A DNA stretch of 64,000 nucleotides from Bog-756 sp963839925 (GTDB taxonomy: Bacteria; Actinomycetota; Acidimicrobiia; Acidimicrobiales; RAAP-2). The position numbers and the translations under genes are program-made. The notes beneath the pieces are model-generated. The model searched no databases and was not told the origin of the DNA. It worked only from the letters and a program-made list of their open reading frames with translations. The stretch spans positions 682,001 to 746,000 of the forward strand of contig CAWIWV010000001.1 in NCBI GenBank assembly GCA_963839925.1, given 5' to 3'. The first letter of the stretch is position 1; each line of letters begins with the position of its first letter. Shown here one piece after another: positions 36,891-45,619 of this stretch.

Positions 36891-38093
36891 GTGCGACGAG
36901 AAGAAACCATGCCCGATCCTGAAGCTTCACCAGAAAACGACTTCCACGAGTACACGTCGACATTTCGGGCCGACATACAAGGCCTTCGAGCGCTGGCGGT
37001 CACACTCGTGATCCTGTTCCACGCGAGGATCCCAGGCGTCCATGGCGGCTTCCTGGGTGTTGACGTCTTTTTCGTGATCTCCGGGTTCGTCATCACCGGT
37101 GTCCTTCTTCGGGAACGGTCGAGACGTGGACAGACGTCGCTCGGTGACTTCTACAGCCGTCGCATTCGCCGAATCCTGCCGATGGCAACCGTCGTACTCG
37201 TTGCGACCATTTTTGCGGTGTACCACTGGCTCGGCTTCATTTCGGGTGCGCAGAATGCCGAGGATGCAAAGTGGGTCGTCCTGTTCACCGCGAACTTCCA
37301 CTTCGCGAGTCTGGGCACGCAATACTTTGGATCGCTCCAACCTCCGTCGGCCTTTCAGCAGTACTGGTCACTCGCGGTGGAGGAGCAGTTCTATCTCGTC
37401 TGGCCGGCGCTGTTCCTCGCGTTGGTCGCGACCTTCCGAACCATCGACTATCGAAAGAAGTTGGTCGGAGCGCTCTCGGCGATCATCCTCGCCTCTCTTG
37501 TCTGGTCCATCGTCGAAACCGGCCAGAATCAGTCGTGGGCGTTCTTCTCCCCGCTGACACGTGCCTGGGAGTTGGCACTCGGGGCGCTCCTCGCGACGAT
37601 CGCACCGGTGTTGCGCGACCGAGCTCCGCGAACCGGCCTCCTTCTGAAGGCCGCCGGTCTTGTCGGGATCTTGCTCAGCACCTGGTTCTACACGAGTCAA
37701 ACGGACTGGCCCGGGTCCGCGGTGATCATTCCGGTGATGGCCACAGGAATGATCATCGCCGGGGGGACGCTGCGCGAATCATTGGGGTCCGGGCGAATGG
37801 TGTCGTCGGTTCCGGTCCAATGGGTGGGAAACGCCTCGTATTCGCTCTATCTGGTCCACTGGCCGATCCTGATCATCGCGACGGAGTATGCGCTGAACCC
37901 TTTGCCGCTCTCCAGCGAGGTTGCGCTCGTGGCCTTGTCTGTCGTGGTGTCAGCGGGTACGTACTACTTGATCGAGAGGCCCGTTCGAAACGCCTCCCGC
38001 CTCATCGAGAGCAGAAGGCTCGTGTTCGCCATGGGTGTCGCACTCATCGGCATCTCCTACGCGGTGATCTATTGGCACCTGCATCACTATTGA
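36891..38093 (+). CDS. acyltransferase 3 family membrane protein (OafA-like, without SGNH domain)
   Basis: 400 aa with about ten membrane helices. FRADIQGLRALAVTLVILFHARIPGVHGGFLGVDVFFVISGFVIT is the AT3 signature with the essential histidine (VILFHA), and YWSLAVEEQFYLVWPALF the second. AT3 proteins move acetyl groups across the membrane to modify surface sugars. Many OafA proteins carry a C-terminal SGNH domain; this one stops after the last helix, and a separate SGNH gene lies convergently 15 nt away. GTG start with GGAGG 4 nt upstream; ATG 36909 is an alternative. GC content is visibly lower than the neighbours. Confidence 0.9.
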   Translation: MRREETMPDPEASPENDFHEYTSTFRADIQGLRALAVTLVILFHARIPGVHGGFLGVDVFFVISGFVITGVLLRERSRRGQTSLGDFYSRRIRRILPMATVVLVATIFAVYHWLGFISGAQNAEDAKWVVLFTANFHFASLGTQYFGSLQPPSAFQQYWSLAVEEQFYLVWPALFLALVATFRTIDYRKKLVGALSAIILASLVWSIVETGQNQSWAFFSPLTRAWELALGALLATIAPVLRDRAPRTGLLLKAAGLVGILLSTWFYTSQTDWPGSAVIIPVMATGMIIAGGTLRESLGSGRMVSSVPVQWVGNASYSLYLVHWPILIIATEYALNPLPLSSEVALVALSVVVSAGTYYLIERPVRNASRLIESRRLVFAMGVALIGISYAVIYWHLHHY

Positions 38094-38107
38094 GCGCGGA
38101 TCGCGGT

Positions 38108-39124
38108 TCATCCGTGGCTCGGTAGGAATACCTGCTTGTTCTGGAGAGTCTCGGAGAGGGCGGGCTCGAGGTGGAGACCGAAGGTCAAGGTGATGTGCGC
38201 GAAGTCGTGATAGGCAACGATGTTGTCGATCACCACGGGACAGGTCGACGAAGTGCAGAGCCAAGGCGTGACGTCGACATAGGTCGCGCCCGTCTGTGCG
38301 GCAACTTGTTTCTCGACCACGATGAATTTGGCGAGGATCGCCTCGCTTGCGGGGGAGGAGCACGCTTGAATGTCGGATTCGTGCCGCGCCAAGCAGGCGG
38401 CGGTTCCGTTGGCAAGGTCTGGGATCTCGCCGATCAGCACAACCTTGCCTACAGAGCCTGACACTTCAGTGATCACCGCGTGCATGGCGGATTGCCAGTC
38501 GGAGGGGCTGTTGTAGTGGTCATTCACGATGATCAGCACGCGAGGATGCACGGTGGCGATTTTCGCGAGTGCATTCTTGTCCCACTGGACGCATTGGGCG
38601 GTGAGGTTCCAGTCGGATTCGGTGTGCAGGTACTTCAAACCTGCGAAGGGACATGACGGCTTCGCAATCAGCAGGAGCTTCCAGTGCATGTGGAGTGCCA
38701 TGGCATTGATCGCCGGCTCCCACATCTGTGCGTGGGAATCTCCAGCCAGCACGATCGTGTCGGTACCGGTTGCATCGCCAAACGTACAGATGACTCCCGT
38801 CTCGCTTGAGGGATGACTGCAGGCATTGGCTGCAGGGCTGAGAGGAAAGGTGTCATTGGCCACGTCTTGCAGTGGCGGCTGCACATTCTGCGGAAGTGTC
38901 TGCACTCGCGTGGCCGCTGCGACAGCTGCTCTTGCGGCGTCACTCCGGGCGTTCGGGCCGGAAGGGGGAACCGTCGATGCGATCGTCGATGAACCGCTGG
39001 AAGTCGTTGTGGTCGACGAGGCGCCGGTGGATCCGCACGCGCTGGCGAGCAGACCCCACACCGTGACCAAGGCGACGACGAAAGACAACCGACCTGCTCG
39101 ATGGTGGAACCGGCTGCTCGTCAA
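38108..39124 (-). CDS. SGNH-type lipoprotein, probable periplasm-side acyltransferase partner
   Basis: 338 aa from a TTG start. A lipoprotein signal peptide ends in LLASAC (lipobox), then an Ser/Thr-rich linker. The SGNH fold shows VLAGDSHAQMW (block I with nucleophile Ser) and a late AYHDFAHIT, giving the Asp-x-x-His pair of AT3-linked SGNH domains. It fits the C-terminal half of OafA encoded as its own gene beside the AT3 gene. ATG 39196 extends the frame, but that would put some 40 hydrophilic residues before the signal peptide, so 39124 is preferred. Confidence 0.78.
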   Translation of the reverse strand: MTSSRFHHRAGRLSFVVALVTVWGLLASACGSTGASSTTTTSSGSSTIASTVPPSGPNARSDAARAAVAAATRVQTLPQNVQPPLQDVANDTFPLSPAANACSHPSSETGVICTFGDATGTDTIVLAGDSHAQMWEPAINAMALHMHWKLLLIAKPSCPFAGLKYLHTESDWNLTAQCVQWDKNALAKIATVHPRVLIIVNDHYNSPSDWQSAMHAVITEVSGSVGKVVLIGEIPDLANGTAACLARHESDIQACSSPASEAILAKFIVVEKQVAAQTGATYVDVTPWLCTSSTCPVVIDNIVAYHDFAHITLTFGLHLEPALSETLQNKQVFLPSHG

Positions 39125-39376
39125 TTCGCTCTCGCCTATCGTGAACCTGCAATGCCCCGATGCTGGGAAGCGCTCCGGTTTCCCGCAGATGATCATACGA
39201 CCTGGCGTCGTTCCGATCGCGTCCGGCCTCGCGGAGGGCTCGAAGTCAAGTTCCGGCGGCTCTCTGCCGAGGTCATCCGACTGCAAAGTGGCGCTCCGTG
39301 CAGACGACCAGGGCCTTCGCCGGCGGAAGCCCGTGTTACCCTTCGTCGTCGGTCGGTCTGACGAAGGGTAGGGGGG

Positions 39377-41446
39377 ATGCGCAGATCGTTGGGTCTGAGG
39401 CGACGGCTTGCACTCGCTGCTCCGAGCGCTCTCCTTCCCGTGATGGCCCTCGTGGCGGTCGCGCCACCCGCCGCTGCATCGGGAACCGTTCCCGGACCAC
39501 CGACCAAGGTGTCCGCGACACCCGGCAACCAGTCGGTGATCGTCAAGTGGTCCGCCCCGCTCCACGACGGCGGTCGACCGATCACCGGGTACACGGTGCT
39601 CGCCACTCCGGGATCGCGGACCTGCACGACGACCGGCGGCTCGTCCTGCACGCTGCGAAGCCTGATCAACGGAGACACCTACACGGTGAGGGTCAAGGCC
39701 GAGAACGCAAATGGGTTCGGACCGAATGCACCGGCTGTTTCAGCCAAGGCGGGCGTGCCACTTGCACCGACCGGCGTCGGGGTCATCGCAGAGCATGCTC
39801 AGGCAACCGTCGGTTGGACCGCTCCGTCCGACAACGGCAGCGCGATCACCAAGTACACCGTGGTGTCGACTCCGGGTTCGGAGACCTGCACCACCTCAGG
39901 AGCGAAGTTCTGCACGGTCCGGGGACTGACCAACGGCACTGCGTACCAATTCGAGGTGAGCGCGACCAACGCCAGGGGAACCGGGGCCGGCTCTTCACCG
40001 TCCCGCTCGATCACTCCGACCGGTCCGCCCTCTCTCACCGGAGCGGTGAGTGTCGTCGGAGGTCTCAACTCCCATTGCAGCGTGCTCGGCTCTGGCGGGG
40101 TCGACTGCTGGGGCGAGGACCAACTCGGACAGCTCGGTGACGGAAGCTCGGTCGACAGCGCCGGACCGATTGGCGTCGAGGGGATCGGAGGAACCGGGAC
40201 GCTCGCCGGTGTGCAGAGTGTGGTCGGGAGCGGTGGCGGCTACTGCGCGCTGCTCACGGCAGGCGGTGTCGACTGCTGGGGCTACAACGCAAGCGGTCAG
40301 CTCGGAGACGGACATACCGCTGAGAGCACGACGCCGGTGGCAGTGGTCGGGGTGGGCGGGACCGGCACGCTCGCCGGTGTCCGACAAGTCGCCGATGACG
40401 GCAGTGGGTCGTACTGCGCGCTGCTCAGCTCCGGAGGGGTCGACTGCTGGGGCTTCGGTGGCGCCGGTCAGCTCGGCGACGGAGTCGATGCGGCGAGCAC
40501 GACTCCTGTGGCCGTGGTCGGGGTAGGAGGGCCCGGCGAGCTGACGGGTGTTGCGAAGGTCGTCGGTGGTATCGGGGCGGGGGACTACTGCGCGCTGCTC
40601 ATCTCCGGAGGAGTCGACTGCTGGGGTTATGGCTACGACGGCGAGCTCGGTGACGGGACCTTCACCACGACCGGAAGTGCCGGGAGTGCGACACCGGTGG
40701 CGGTCGAGGGCGTCGGTGGTGGAACTCTTGCCGGAGTGGCGAGTGTGGTGAGTGGCGAACTGGGCTACTGCGCAGTGCTCACATCGGGCGGTGTCGACTG
40801 CTGGGGGGAAGGCGCCGCCGGTCAGCTCGGCGACGCAGCCGCCACCGACAGCGCCGCTCCGGTGGCAGTCGTGGGTGTGGGCGACACCGGGACGCTCACC
40901 AGTGTCACGAGCGTGGCCGACGGAGGGAGCCGTTCCTACTGTGCACTGCTCGCGTCGGGCGGGGTCGACTGTTGGGGAGACGACGGCAGTGGCCAACTCG
41001 GCGCGGGGGGTACTGGCAACAGCTCCGTCCCCGAGACGGTCGACGGTGTCGGCGGGGGAGGCTCGCTGAGCGCAGTCTCCAGCCTGGTCGGTGTCGGCAA
41101 CGGCGGGACGAACGGGGGGTACTGCGCGGTGCTCACCTCCGGCGGGCTCGACTGTTGGGGCTACGGTTACGACGGCCAGCTCGGGGACGGAACCTTCACG
41201 ACCACTGCCAGCCCGGGCAGTGCCGTACCGGTCTCGGTCGAGTCGGCGGATGGCAGTGGAGCCCTCACCGGTGTGCAGAGCGTGACGGCAACCGAAGGTG
41301 CCGGGGCCGGGGGCGAATGTGCCGTCCTTGCGTCGGGCGGGGTCGACTGCTGGGGCTACGGATACGACGGTGAGCTCGGGAACGGGATCCGCTACACCAT
41401 CGGGCATCCCGGAAGCGCGACACCGGTCCAGGTGGAAGCAGCTTGA
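39377..41446 (+). CDS. secreted protein with two fibronectin III and eight RCC1-like repeats
   Basis: 689 aa. Signal peptide to about residue 35 (APPAAASG). Two FnIII domains at about 41-125 and 128-214, each with a Cys pair (SRTCTTTGGSSC, SETCTTSGAKFC). Then eight RCC1-like blades, each with a core such as YCALLTAGGVDCWG followed by a GQLGDG turn. The two cysteines in each blade are ten residues apart and probably form a disulfide. RCC1 blades make a beta-propeller, so an extracellular binding or adhesion role is likely. It lies just upstream of the ABC exporter genes; a role with the polysaccharide coat is inferred. Confidence 0.85.
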   Translation: MRRSLGLRRRLALAAPSALLPVMALVAVAPPAAASGTVPGPPTKVSATPGNQSVIVKWSAPLHDGGRPITGYTVLATPGSRTCTTTGGSSCTLRSLINGDTYTVRVKAENANGFGPNAPAVSAKAGVPLAPTGVGVIAEHAQATVGWTAPSDNGSAITKYTVVSTPGSETCTTSGAKFCTVRGLTNGTAYQFEVSATNARGTGAGSSPSRSITPTGPPSLTGAVSVVGGLNSHCSVLGSGGVDCWGEDQLGQLGDGSSVDSAGPIGVEGIGGTGTLAGVQSVVGSGGGYCALLTAGGVDCWGYNASGQLGDGHTAESTTPVAVVGVGGTGTLAGVRQVADDGSGSYCALLSSGGVDCWGFGGAGQLGDGVDAASTTPVAVVGVGGPGELTGVAKVVGGIGAGDYCALLISGGVDCWGYGYDGELGDGTFTTTGSAGSATPVAVEGVGGGTLAGVASVVSGELGYCAVLTSGGVDCWGEGAAGQLGDAAATDSAAPVAVVGVGDTGTLTSVTSVADGGSRSYCALLASGGVDCWGDDGSGQLGAGGTGNSSVPETVDGVGGGGSLSAVSSLVGVGNGGTNGGYCAVLTSGGLDCWGYGYDGQLGDGTFTTTASPGSAVPVSVESADGSGALTGVQSVTATEGAGAGGECAVLASGGVDCWGYGYDGELGNGIRYTIGHPGSATPVQVEAA
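40078..41388 (+). repeat. eight imperfect RCC1 repeats at DNA level
   Basis: Units of roughly 150-180 bp share near-identical stretches such as GGGGTCGACTGCTGGGG and CAGCTCGG(T/A)GACGG. Such internal repeats can recombine and change blade number between strains. Confidence 0.75.
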
Positions 41447-41575
41447 GGCGATCGCAACCGAGAGTTGCGGACGGGTGCGCCATCAAGGTATTTCGTAGCG
41501 TTTCGTGATCTGCCTGCGGTAATGTTGGAAGCTCCAAAGCACCGCGATCGGGCCTATGGCAGGGGTCCCGGGGGG

Positions 41576-41581
41576 TAGTGT
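41576..41581 (+). promoter_or_regulatory. -10 box of a leaderless transcript (Wzm gene)
   Basis: TAGTGT ends 7 nt before the ATG at 41589, which defines the start of the ABC permease gene rather than the upstream in-frame ATG at 41556. Confidence 0.55.
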
Positions 41582-41588
41582 CGGATCG

Positions 41589-42569
41589 ATGACAGCAGTG
41601 GATGCCAGAGCGGCTGACGCGCTCGTCATCACCGACGTGTCGTCGATCCCCGACGAACCGCCGCCAGAGATCCTCTACCGGCACAAGGTCCGGTTCACCG
41701 AGTCGGTGCGGAACCTGTGGGCCCACCGCGAGATCATCTTCACCCTGGCCGAGCGCGACTTCCGGGCCCAGTACAAGCAGGCCACCCTCGGGGTGCTGTG
41801 GGCGGTGCTCACCCCGGTTGCGATGCTCGGCATCTTCGTCGTGGTGTTCTCCCATGTGAAGGGACTCGGCCTCCCGGGTTACCCCTACCCGCTCTACGCG
41901 TACGTGGGGCTCCTCTGTTGGGGCTACTTCTCCGCGGCACTGGGGACCGGTGGAAGCTCGTTGTTGACCAACAAGGCGCTCCTCGCCAAGACCCAGTTCC
42001 CGAGGGAGTGCTTCCCTCTGGAGACGATGCTCGTGAGCGGGTTGAACACGGTCATCTCCTGGGTGCCGCTTGCGCTGCTGTTCGTCATCTACGGGCGGGC
42101 CCCCGGGGTGGCGACGGTCTGGGTCCCACTGTTCATGGTGATCGAGGTGGTCTTTGCCGCGGGTATCACCCTGGCGATCTCGAGTGTCGTCATCCAGATG
42201 CGGGACCTGGTCCAGGTGCTCCCGCTGATCATCTCGATCGGCCTGTTCGCCACGCCGGTGATCTGGCCGTACTCGAAGATCCCGAAGAACTACCACGTGG
42301 CAGGTGGGACCTACGTGCATCGGACGTTCGTGAACGGGCACGTGGTCCCCGCGCACTGGGTGGGCGGGTTCCACGTCAACCTCCAAGTGATCTACGGGTT
42401 CTTCAATCCCCTCGGACCGATCATCGACAATGCCCGCCGGACGCTCCTGTTGGGACTGTCGCCCAACTGGGAGCTCGTCGGTGTCGCCGCCCTCGGCTCG
42501 CTGGTCTACCTCGCGTTCGGCTACCGCATCTTCAAGCGCTTGGAGGTGAACTTTGCCGACATTGCCTGA
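41589..42569 (+). CDS. polysaccharide ABC transporter permease (Wzm-like)
   Basis: 326 aa with six membrane helices. The N-terminal cytoplasmic part ends in LAERDFRAQYKQATLGVLWAVLTPV, the ABC-2 polysaccharide exporter signature. The fourth and fifth helices frame VIQMRDLVQVLPLIISIGLFATPVIWP, also typical. Exports a completed, lipid-linked glycan across the membrane together with the ATPase encoded next. Start set by the leaderless promoter. The ATPase gene begins before this one ends (17-nt overlap). Confidence 0.92.
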   Translation: MTAVDARAADALVITDVSSIPDEPPPEILYRHKVRFTESVRNLWAHREIIFTLAERDFRAQYKQATLGVLWAVLTPVAMLGIFVVVFSHVKGLGLPGYPYPLYAYVGLLCWGYFSAALGTGGSSLLTNKALLAKTQFPRECFPLETMLVSGLNTVISWVPLALLFVIYGRAPGVATVWVPLFMVIEVVFAAGITLAISSVVIQMRDLVQVLPLIISIGLFATPVIWPYSKIPKNYHVAGGTYVHRTFVNGHVVPAHWVGGFHVNLQVIYGFFNPLGPIIDNARRTLLLGLSPNWELVGVAALGSLVYLAFGYRIFKRLEVNFADIA

Positions 42570-43746
42570 CGGTGCGATCGAGATCGAACACGTGTGGAAG
42601 AAGTTCCGCGCCGACCGGACCGTGCCCAAGTTCTACGACCAGATGAAGCGGTTCGGGAGCGCGATCGGATCACGGGGCAGCCACGAGTATCGGTGGGTCC
42701 TGAAGGACGTGACCGTCGACGTGCCGCCGGGGGGTTCGCTGGCGCTGATCGGCATCAACGGCTCGGGGAAGACCACGTTGCTGAAGATCATCAGCCAGGT
42801 GACCTACCAGTCGGCGGGGCGATGCGACGTGCAGGGAAGGATCGGAGCGCTGCTCAGCGTCACCAGCGGCATCCAGCCGGAGCTCTCCGGGCGGGAGAAC
42901 GTGTTCCTCTACGGGGCGGTCCTCGGCATGGGCCGCCAGATCATCCGGCAACGCTTCGACGAGATCGTCGAGTTCGCCGGGCTGGCCGATGCGATCGACC
43001 GGCAGGTCAAGTTCTATTCGATGGGCATGCAGATGCGGCTCGGGTTTTCGATCGCCGCGTTCCTCGAGCCCGACGTGCTCCTCGTGGACGAGGTCCTCTC
43101 GGTCGGCGACGCGACGTTCCAACAGAAGTGCCTCAACCGGATCGGGGAGATCGTGCGGCAGGGCACCACGCTCCTCTACGTGTCCCACGATCTCGCCTCG
43201 GTCGAGGCATCGTGCGAGCGCGCGCTCTGGCTGGCCGACGCCTGCGTCATGGCTTCGGGTCCGACGAAGGAGGTGGTGGCCAGATATCGCTCCGCGGTCG
43301 AGCAGAACGCGGCGCTTGCGACCTCGACCGAGGGTGAGGTGACGGTCCTCAAAGCGGAGATCAAAGCGGCCGACGGTGGGCAGGTGCGCTCCGAGTGCGA
43401 CCTCGACGTCTGTCTCACCTTGAACTCGCCCCAGGCCCACGACGCCAACTTCTTCATCGGGGTGTCCCAGGGCACCGCCTTCCCGATGTTCATCGTGCGG
43501 TACAGCGGGTCGTTCCCGGCGGGCGATTTCGAGGTCCGGTGCCGGCTGCGGAACGTTCCGTTGGCCCACGGCCACTACTCGCTCTGGCCGGCGATGTCCG
43601 GCCACCTGAGGGGCAAAGGCAAGCCGCTGCTTCCCTGGAGACCGGTGACCTCCTTCGACGTGATGGGGCCCGACCTTCCGAAACTTCCCGAAGGGGTCAT
43701 GGTGCTCTCGCCGGTCTACGTCGGAGCCGACTGGCAGGTCAACTGA
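42553..43746 (+). CDS. polysaccharide ABC transporter ATPase (Wzt-like) with C-terminal domain
   Basis: 397 aa. Walker A GINGSGKT at 67-74, signature YSMGMQMRLGF at about 155-165, Walker B LLVDE ending in Glu180, and a switch histidine in LYVSHD. Residues about 265-390 are an extra beta-rich domain as in Wzt, where it recognises the modified end of the polymer. TTG start with GGAGGTGA at proper spacing inside the end of the permease gene. The C-terminal domain predicts that a terminal modification (sulfate, methyl or acyl) may be the export signal; this is inference. Confidence 0.93.
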   Translation: MPTLPDGAIEIEHVWKKFRADRTVPKFYDQMKRFGSAIGSRGSHEYRWVLKDVTVDVPPGGSLALIGINGSGKTTLLKIISQVTYQSAGRCDVQGRIGALLSVTSGIQPELSGRENVFLYGAVLGMGRQIIRQRFDEIVEFAGLADAIDRQVKFYSMGMQMRLGFSIAAFLEPDVLLVDEVLSVGDATFQQKCLNRIGEIVRQGTTLLYVSHDLASVEASCERALWLADACVMASGPTKEVVARYRSAVEQNAALATSTEGEVTVLKAEIKAADGGQVRSECDLDVCLTLNSPQAHDANFFIGVSQGTAFPMFIVRYSGSFPAGDFEVRCRLRNVPLAHGHYSLWPAMSGHLRGKGKPLLPWRPVTSFDVMGPDLPKLPEGVMVLSPVYVGADWQVN

Positions 43747-43752
43747 GGGGAC

Positions 43753-44619
43753 TCAGGGGAAGAAGACCCGCTCCTTCAGGGAACCTCGGAGTCGCCCGGT
43801 GCGCATCCCGGCCGCATGCGCCCACCGGGAACGCACGTCGGTGCGGCTCACCAGGAGTGGCGCCCGGGTCAGCAACCAGAGCCACGACTTGGCCGCACCT
43901 CGCAGATCCGGCCTGGCGCCGTCGTCGCGATGCCGACGGTAGAGCGCGGGCCCACTGAACCCGTAGGTGGTCCCGTGGCGGAAGTTCCGCGCGAAGCCCG
44001 GTTGAGCGCGCTTGGCGACGACCGCGTCGGGCGCGATCGCGAAGCGGAACCCCTCGAGTTGGAGCCGCCAACAGAGGTCGATGTCCTCACCGACCGACAA
44101 CTCTTCGGCGAAGCCGCCGACCGCCTCGAACGCCTGCCTGCGCACTGCCAGATTGGCCCCGAGTCCAGCGGGGAGGAACCCGAGTTGGGTGGTGGCCGCC
44201 GGACTGAGGGGCGCGTCTCGTTCTGCGATGCTGTCTGGTGATCTGTGCAACCCGTCGAGTGACCTGAAGTCGTACACGCCTGCGACCACGTCGGCGTCTA
44301 CGAGTGCAACACCGATCGCGGCGAGCCATCCAGGTCCGACGACGTCGTCTGCGTCGCAGAACGCGAGCAGGTCGCCACCGGCGTTCGCCACGCCCGCGTT
44401 CCGTGCCGCCCCCGGCCCCTTCACTTCGGAGGCGTCCATCCAACGCACCAGCTCGTTGCGGTTCGCCCACCCCTGCCCGGTCGCCACACTCGAGTCGGTG
44501 GAGCCGTTGTCGACGAGGAGCACTTCCCATTCGCCCGAATACTGTTGGGCGGTCAGGGCTTCGAGTTGATCGTTCAACCAGGGCATCGCATCCCGTACCG
44601 GTACGACGACGCTGATCAC
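43753..44619 (-). CDS. glycosyltransferase family 2
   Basis: 288 aa GT-A enzyme. ISVVVPVRDAMPWLNDQLEAL and VLLVDNGSTDSS form the nucleotide-binding part. AFCDADDVV contains the metal-binding DxD, and LSVGEDIDLCWRLQLEGF holds the ED catalytic base motif. Inverting sugar transfer is expected. GTG start, 9 nt after a TAGGCT -10 box. It is convergent with the Wzt gene and divergent from the next GT2, sharing a 28-bp intergenic region. Confidence 0.88.
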   Translation of the reverse strand: MISVVVPVRDAMPWLNDQLEALTAQQYSGEWEVLLVDNGSTDSSVATGQGWANRNELVRWMDASEVKGPGAARNAGVANAGGDLLAFCDADDVVGPGWLAAIGVALVDADVVAGVYDFRSLDGLHRSPDSIAERDAPLSPAATTQLGFLPAGLGANLAVRRQAFEAVGGFAEELSVGEDIDLCWRLQLEGFRFAIAPDAVVAKRAQPGFARNFRHGTTYGFSGPALYRRHRDDGARPDLRGAAKSWLWLLTRAPLLVSRTDVRSRWAHAAGMRTGRLRGSLKERVFFP

Positions 44620-44647
44620 CGGTCCGGTAGCCTAATCCTGTGAGGGC
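44620..44647. promoter_or_regulatory. overlapping bidirectional promoter, 28 bp
   Basis: The 7-bp TAGCCTA at 44628-44634 reads TAGCCT on the plus strand and TAGGCT on the minus strand, so both divergent GT2 genes appear to use -10 boxes offset by one base. The starts lie 14 nt (plus) and 9 nt (minus) away. No ribosome binding sites are seen. Confidence 0.5.
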
Positions 44648-45619
44648 ATGGTGACCGCCGGGCGGCCACTCGATCGGGTCACCGCGGTGATCCTCACCCA
44701 TATGCGGCCGGGCCTCGCCGGTGACACCACCCGGTCCCTGATCGAGGTCGAGGGCCTCGACCCCGATCGCATCGTGGTCGTGGTCAACGGAGTCGGTGGG
44801 CTCGACGACCCCGCGCTCGAGTCGAAGGTCAGGATGGTCCGGTTGCCCACCAACACCGGACCCGCAGGTGGCTTTCGTGCTGGAATGCTCGAGGCGCTGG
44901 CCGAACCCTCCACCCAGTGGATCTATCTCTGTGAGGACGACGTCAGTCTCTTCGCCCTGCCGTCTCCGCGACTTGCCGACCTGGTCCGACGCATCGAGCA
45001 AGAGGACCCGGTTGCCGCACCGATCGGGGCTCTGGTCGCCTATGGCAGGAACTTCGTCGGGCGCGGCACCCAGACGGAGAACCTGGTGCCGCACTCGGAA
45101 ACCCCGGACTCGCCCGGCTTCACCCCGGTGGACGTGGCCCCCTGGGGTGCGACGTTGATCTCGCGATCGGTCGCCGAGGCAGGGGTGCTTCCGGATCCGG
45201 ACTGGTTCTTCGGTCTCGAGGACTTCGACTTCTTCTGCCGGGTGCGAGAGGCAGGGTTCGAGGTCCTCGTCGACGACGAGGCTGCCCGGAGCGTGGCGGG
45301 ACAGCAGACCTCCTCGGGTCGGGACGAGTCCTTCCGTGACCGGCGTCCCACCGACGCGGACGAGGCCTGGCGCTCCTACTACCACGCGAGGAACTCGCTC
45401 GCCCTGATCCGTCGCCACGGACGACCGACCTGGTACGCGTGGCAGGTCGGCTACTCCGTCCGCTATCTCCAGGGGGCTCGAAGTCGGGCGGAGCGGGTGG
45501 CCATCGTGCACGGCCTGTGGGACGGGATGTTGGGCCGGATGGGCGAGAACCTTCGCTACGGGCGCCGACTCGGAGAGTTCCCGTCCGATGCCGGTGGCGC
45601 AGACGATCCGGTCAGCTAG
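44648..45619 (+). CDS. glycosyltransferase family 2 (GlfT2/rhamnosyltransferase-like)
   Basis: 323 aa. VTAVILTHMRPGLAGDTTRSL opens the fold; NTGPAGGFRAGMLEAL is the typical NxGxAGGxxxG block of galactofuranosyl- and rhamnosyl-transferases; CEDDVSLF gives the DDx metal site and GLEDFDFFCRVREAGF the base motif. The SYYHARNSLALIRRHG ending matches this subfamily. Overlaps the convergent sulfotransferase 3 by 4 nt. Together they form a GT2/sulfotransferase pair that recurs at 54952-56693. Confidence 0.87.
   Translation: MVTAGRPLDRVTAVILTHMRPGLAGDTTRSLIEVEGLDPDRIVVVVNGVGGLDDPALESKVRMVRLPTNTGPAGGFRAGMLEALAEPSTQWIYLCEDDVSLFALPSPRLADLVRRIEQEDPVAAPIGALVAYGRNFVGRGTQTENLVPHSETPDSPGFTPVDVAPWGATLISRSVAEAGVLPDPDWFFGLEDFDFFCRVREAGFEVLVDDEAARSVAGQQTSSGRDESFRDRRPTDADEAWRSYYHARNSLALIRRHGRPTWYAWQVGYSVRYLQGARSRAERVAIVHGLWDGMLGRMGENLRYGRRLGEFPSDAGGADDPVS

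Noticed and set aside
40078..41388. Regular repeats considered as a CRISPR-like or satellite array
   Set aside because: Repeats are in frame, imperfect and encode RCC1 blades; no fixed spacer pattern and no cas genes.
39995..41407. Minus-strand frame opposite the RCC1 repeats
   Set aside because: Its repeats are simply the reverse complement of the RCC1 blades; no signal peptide or known domain.
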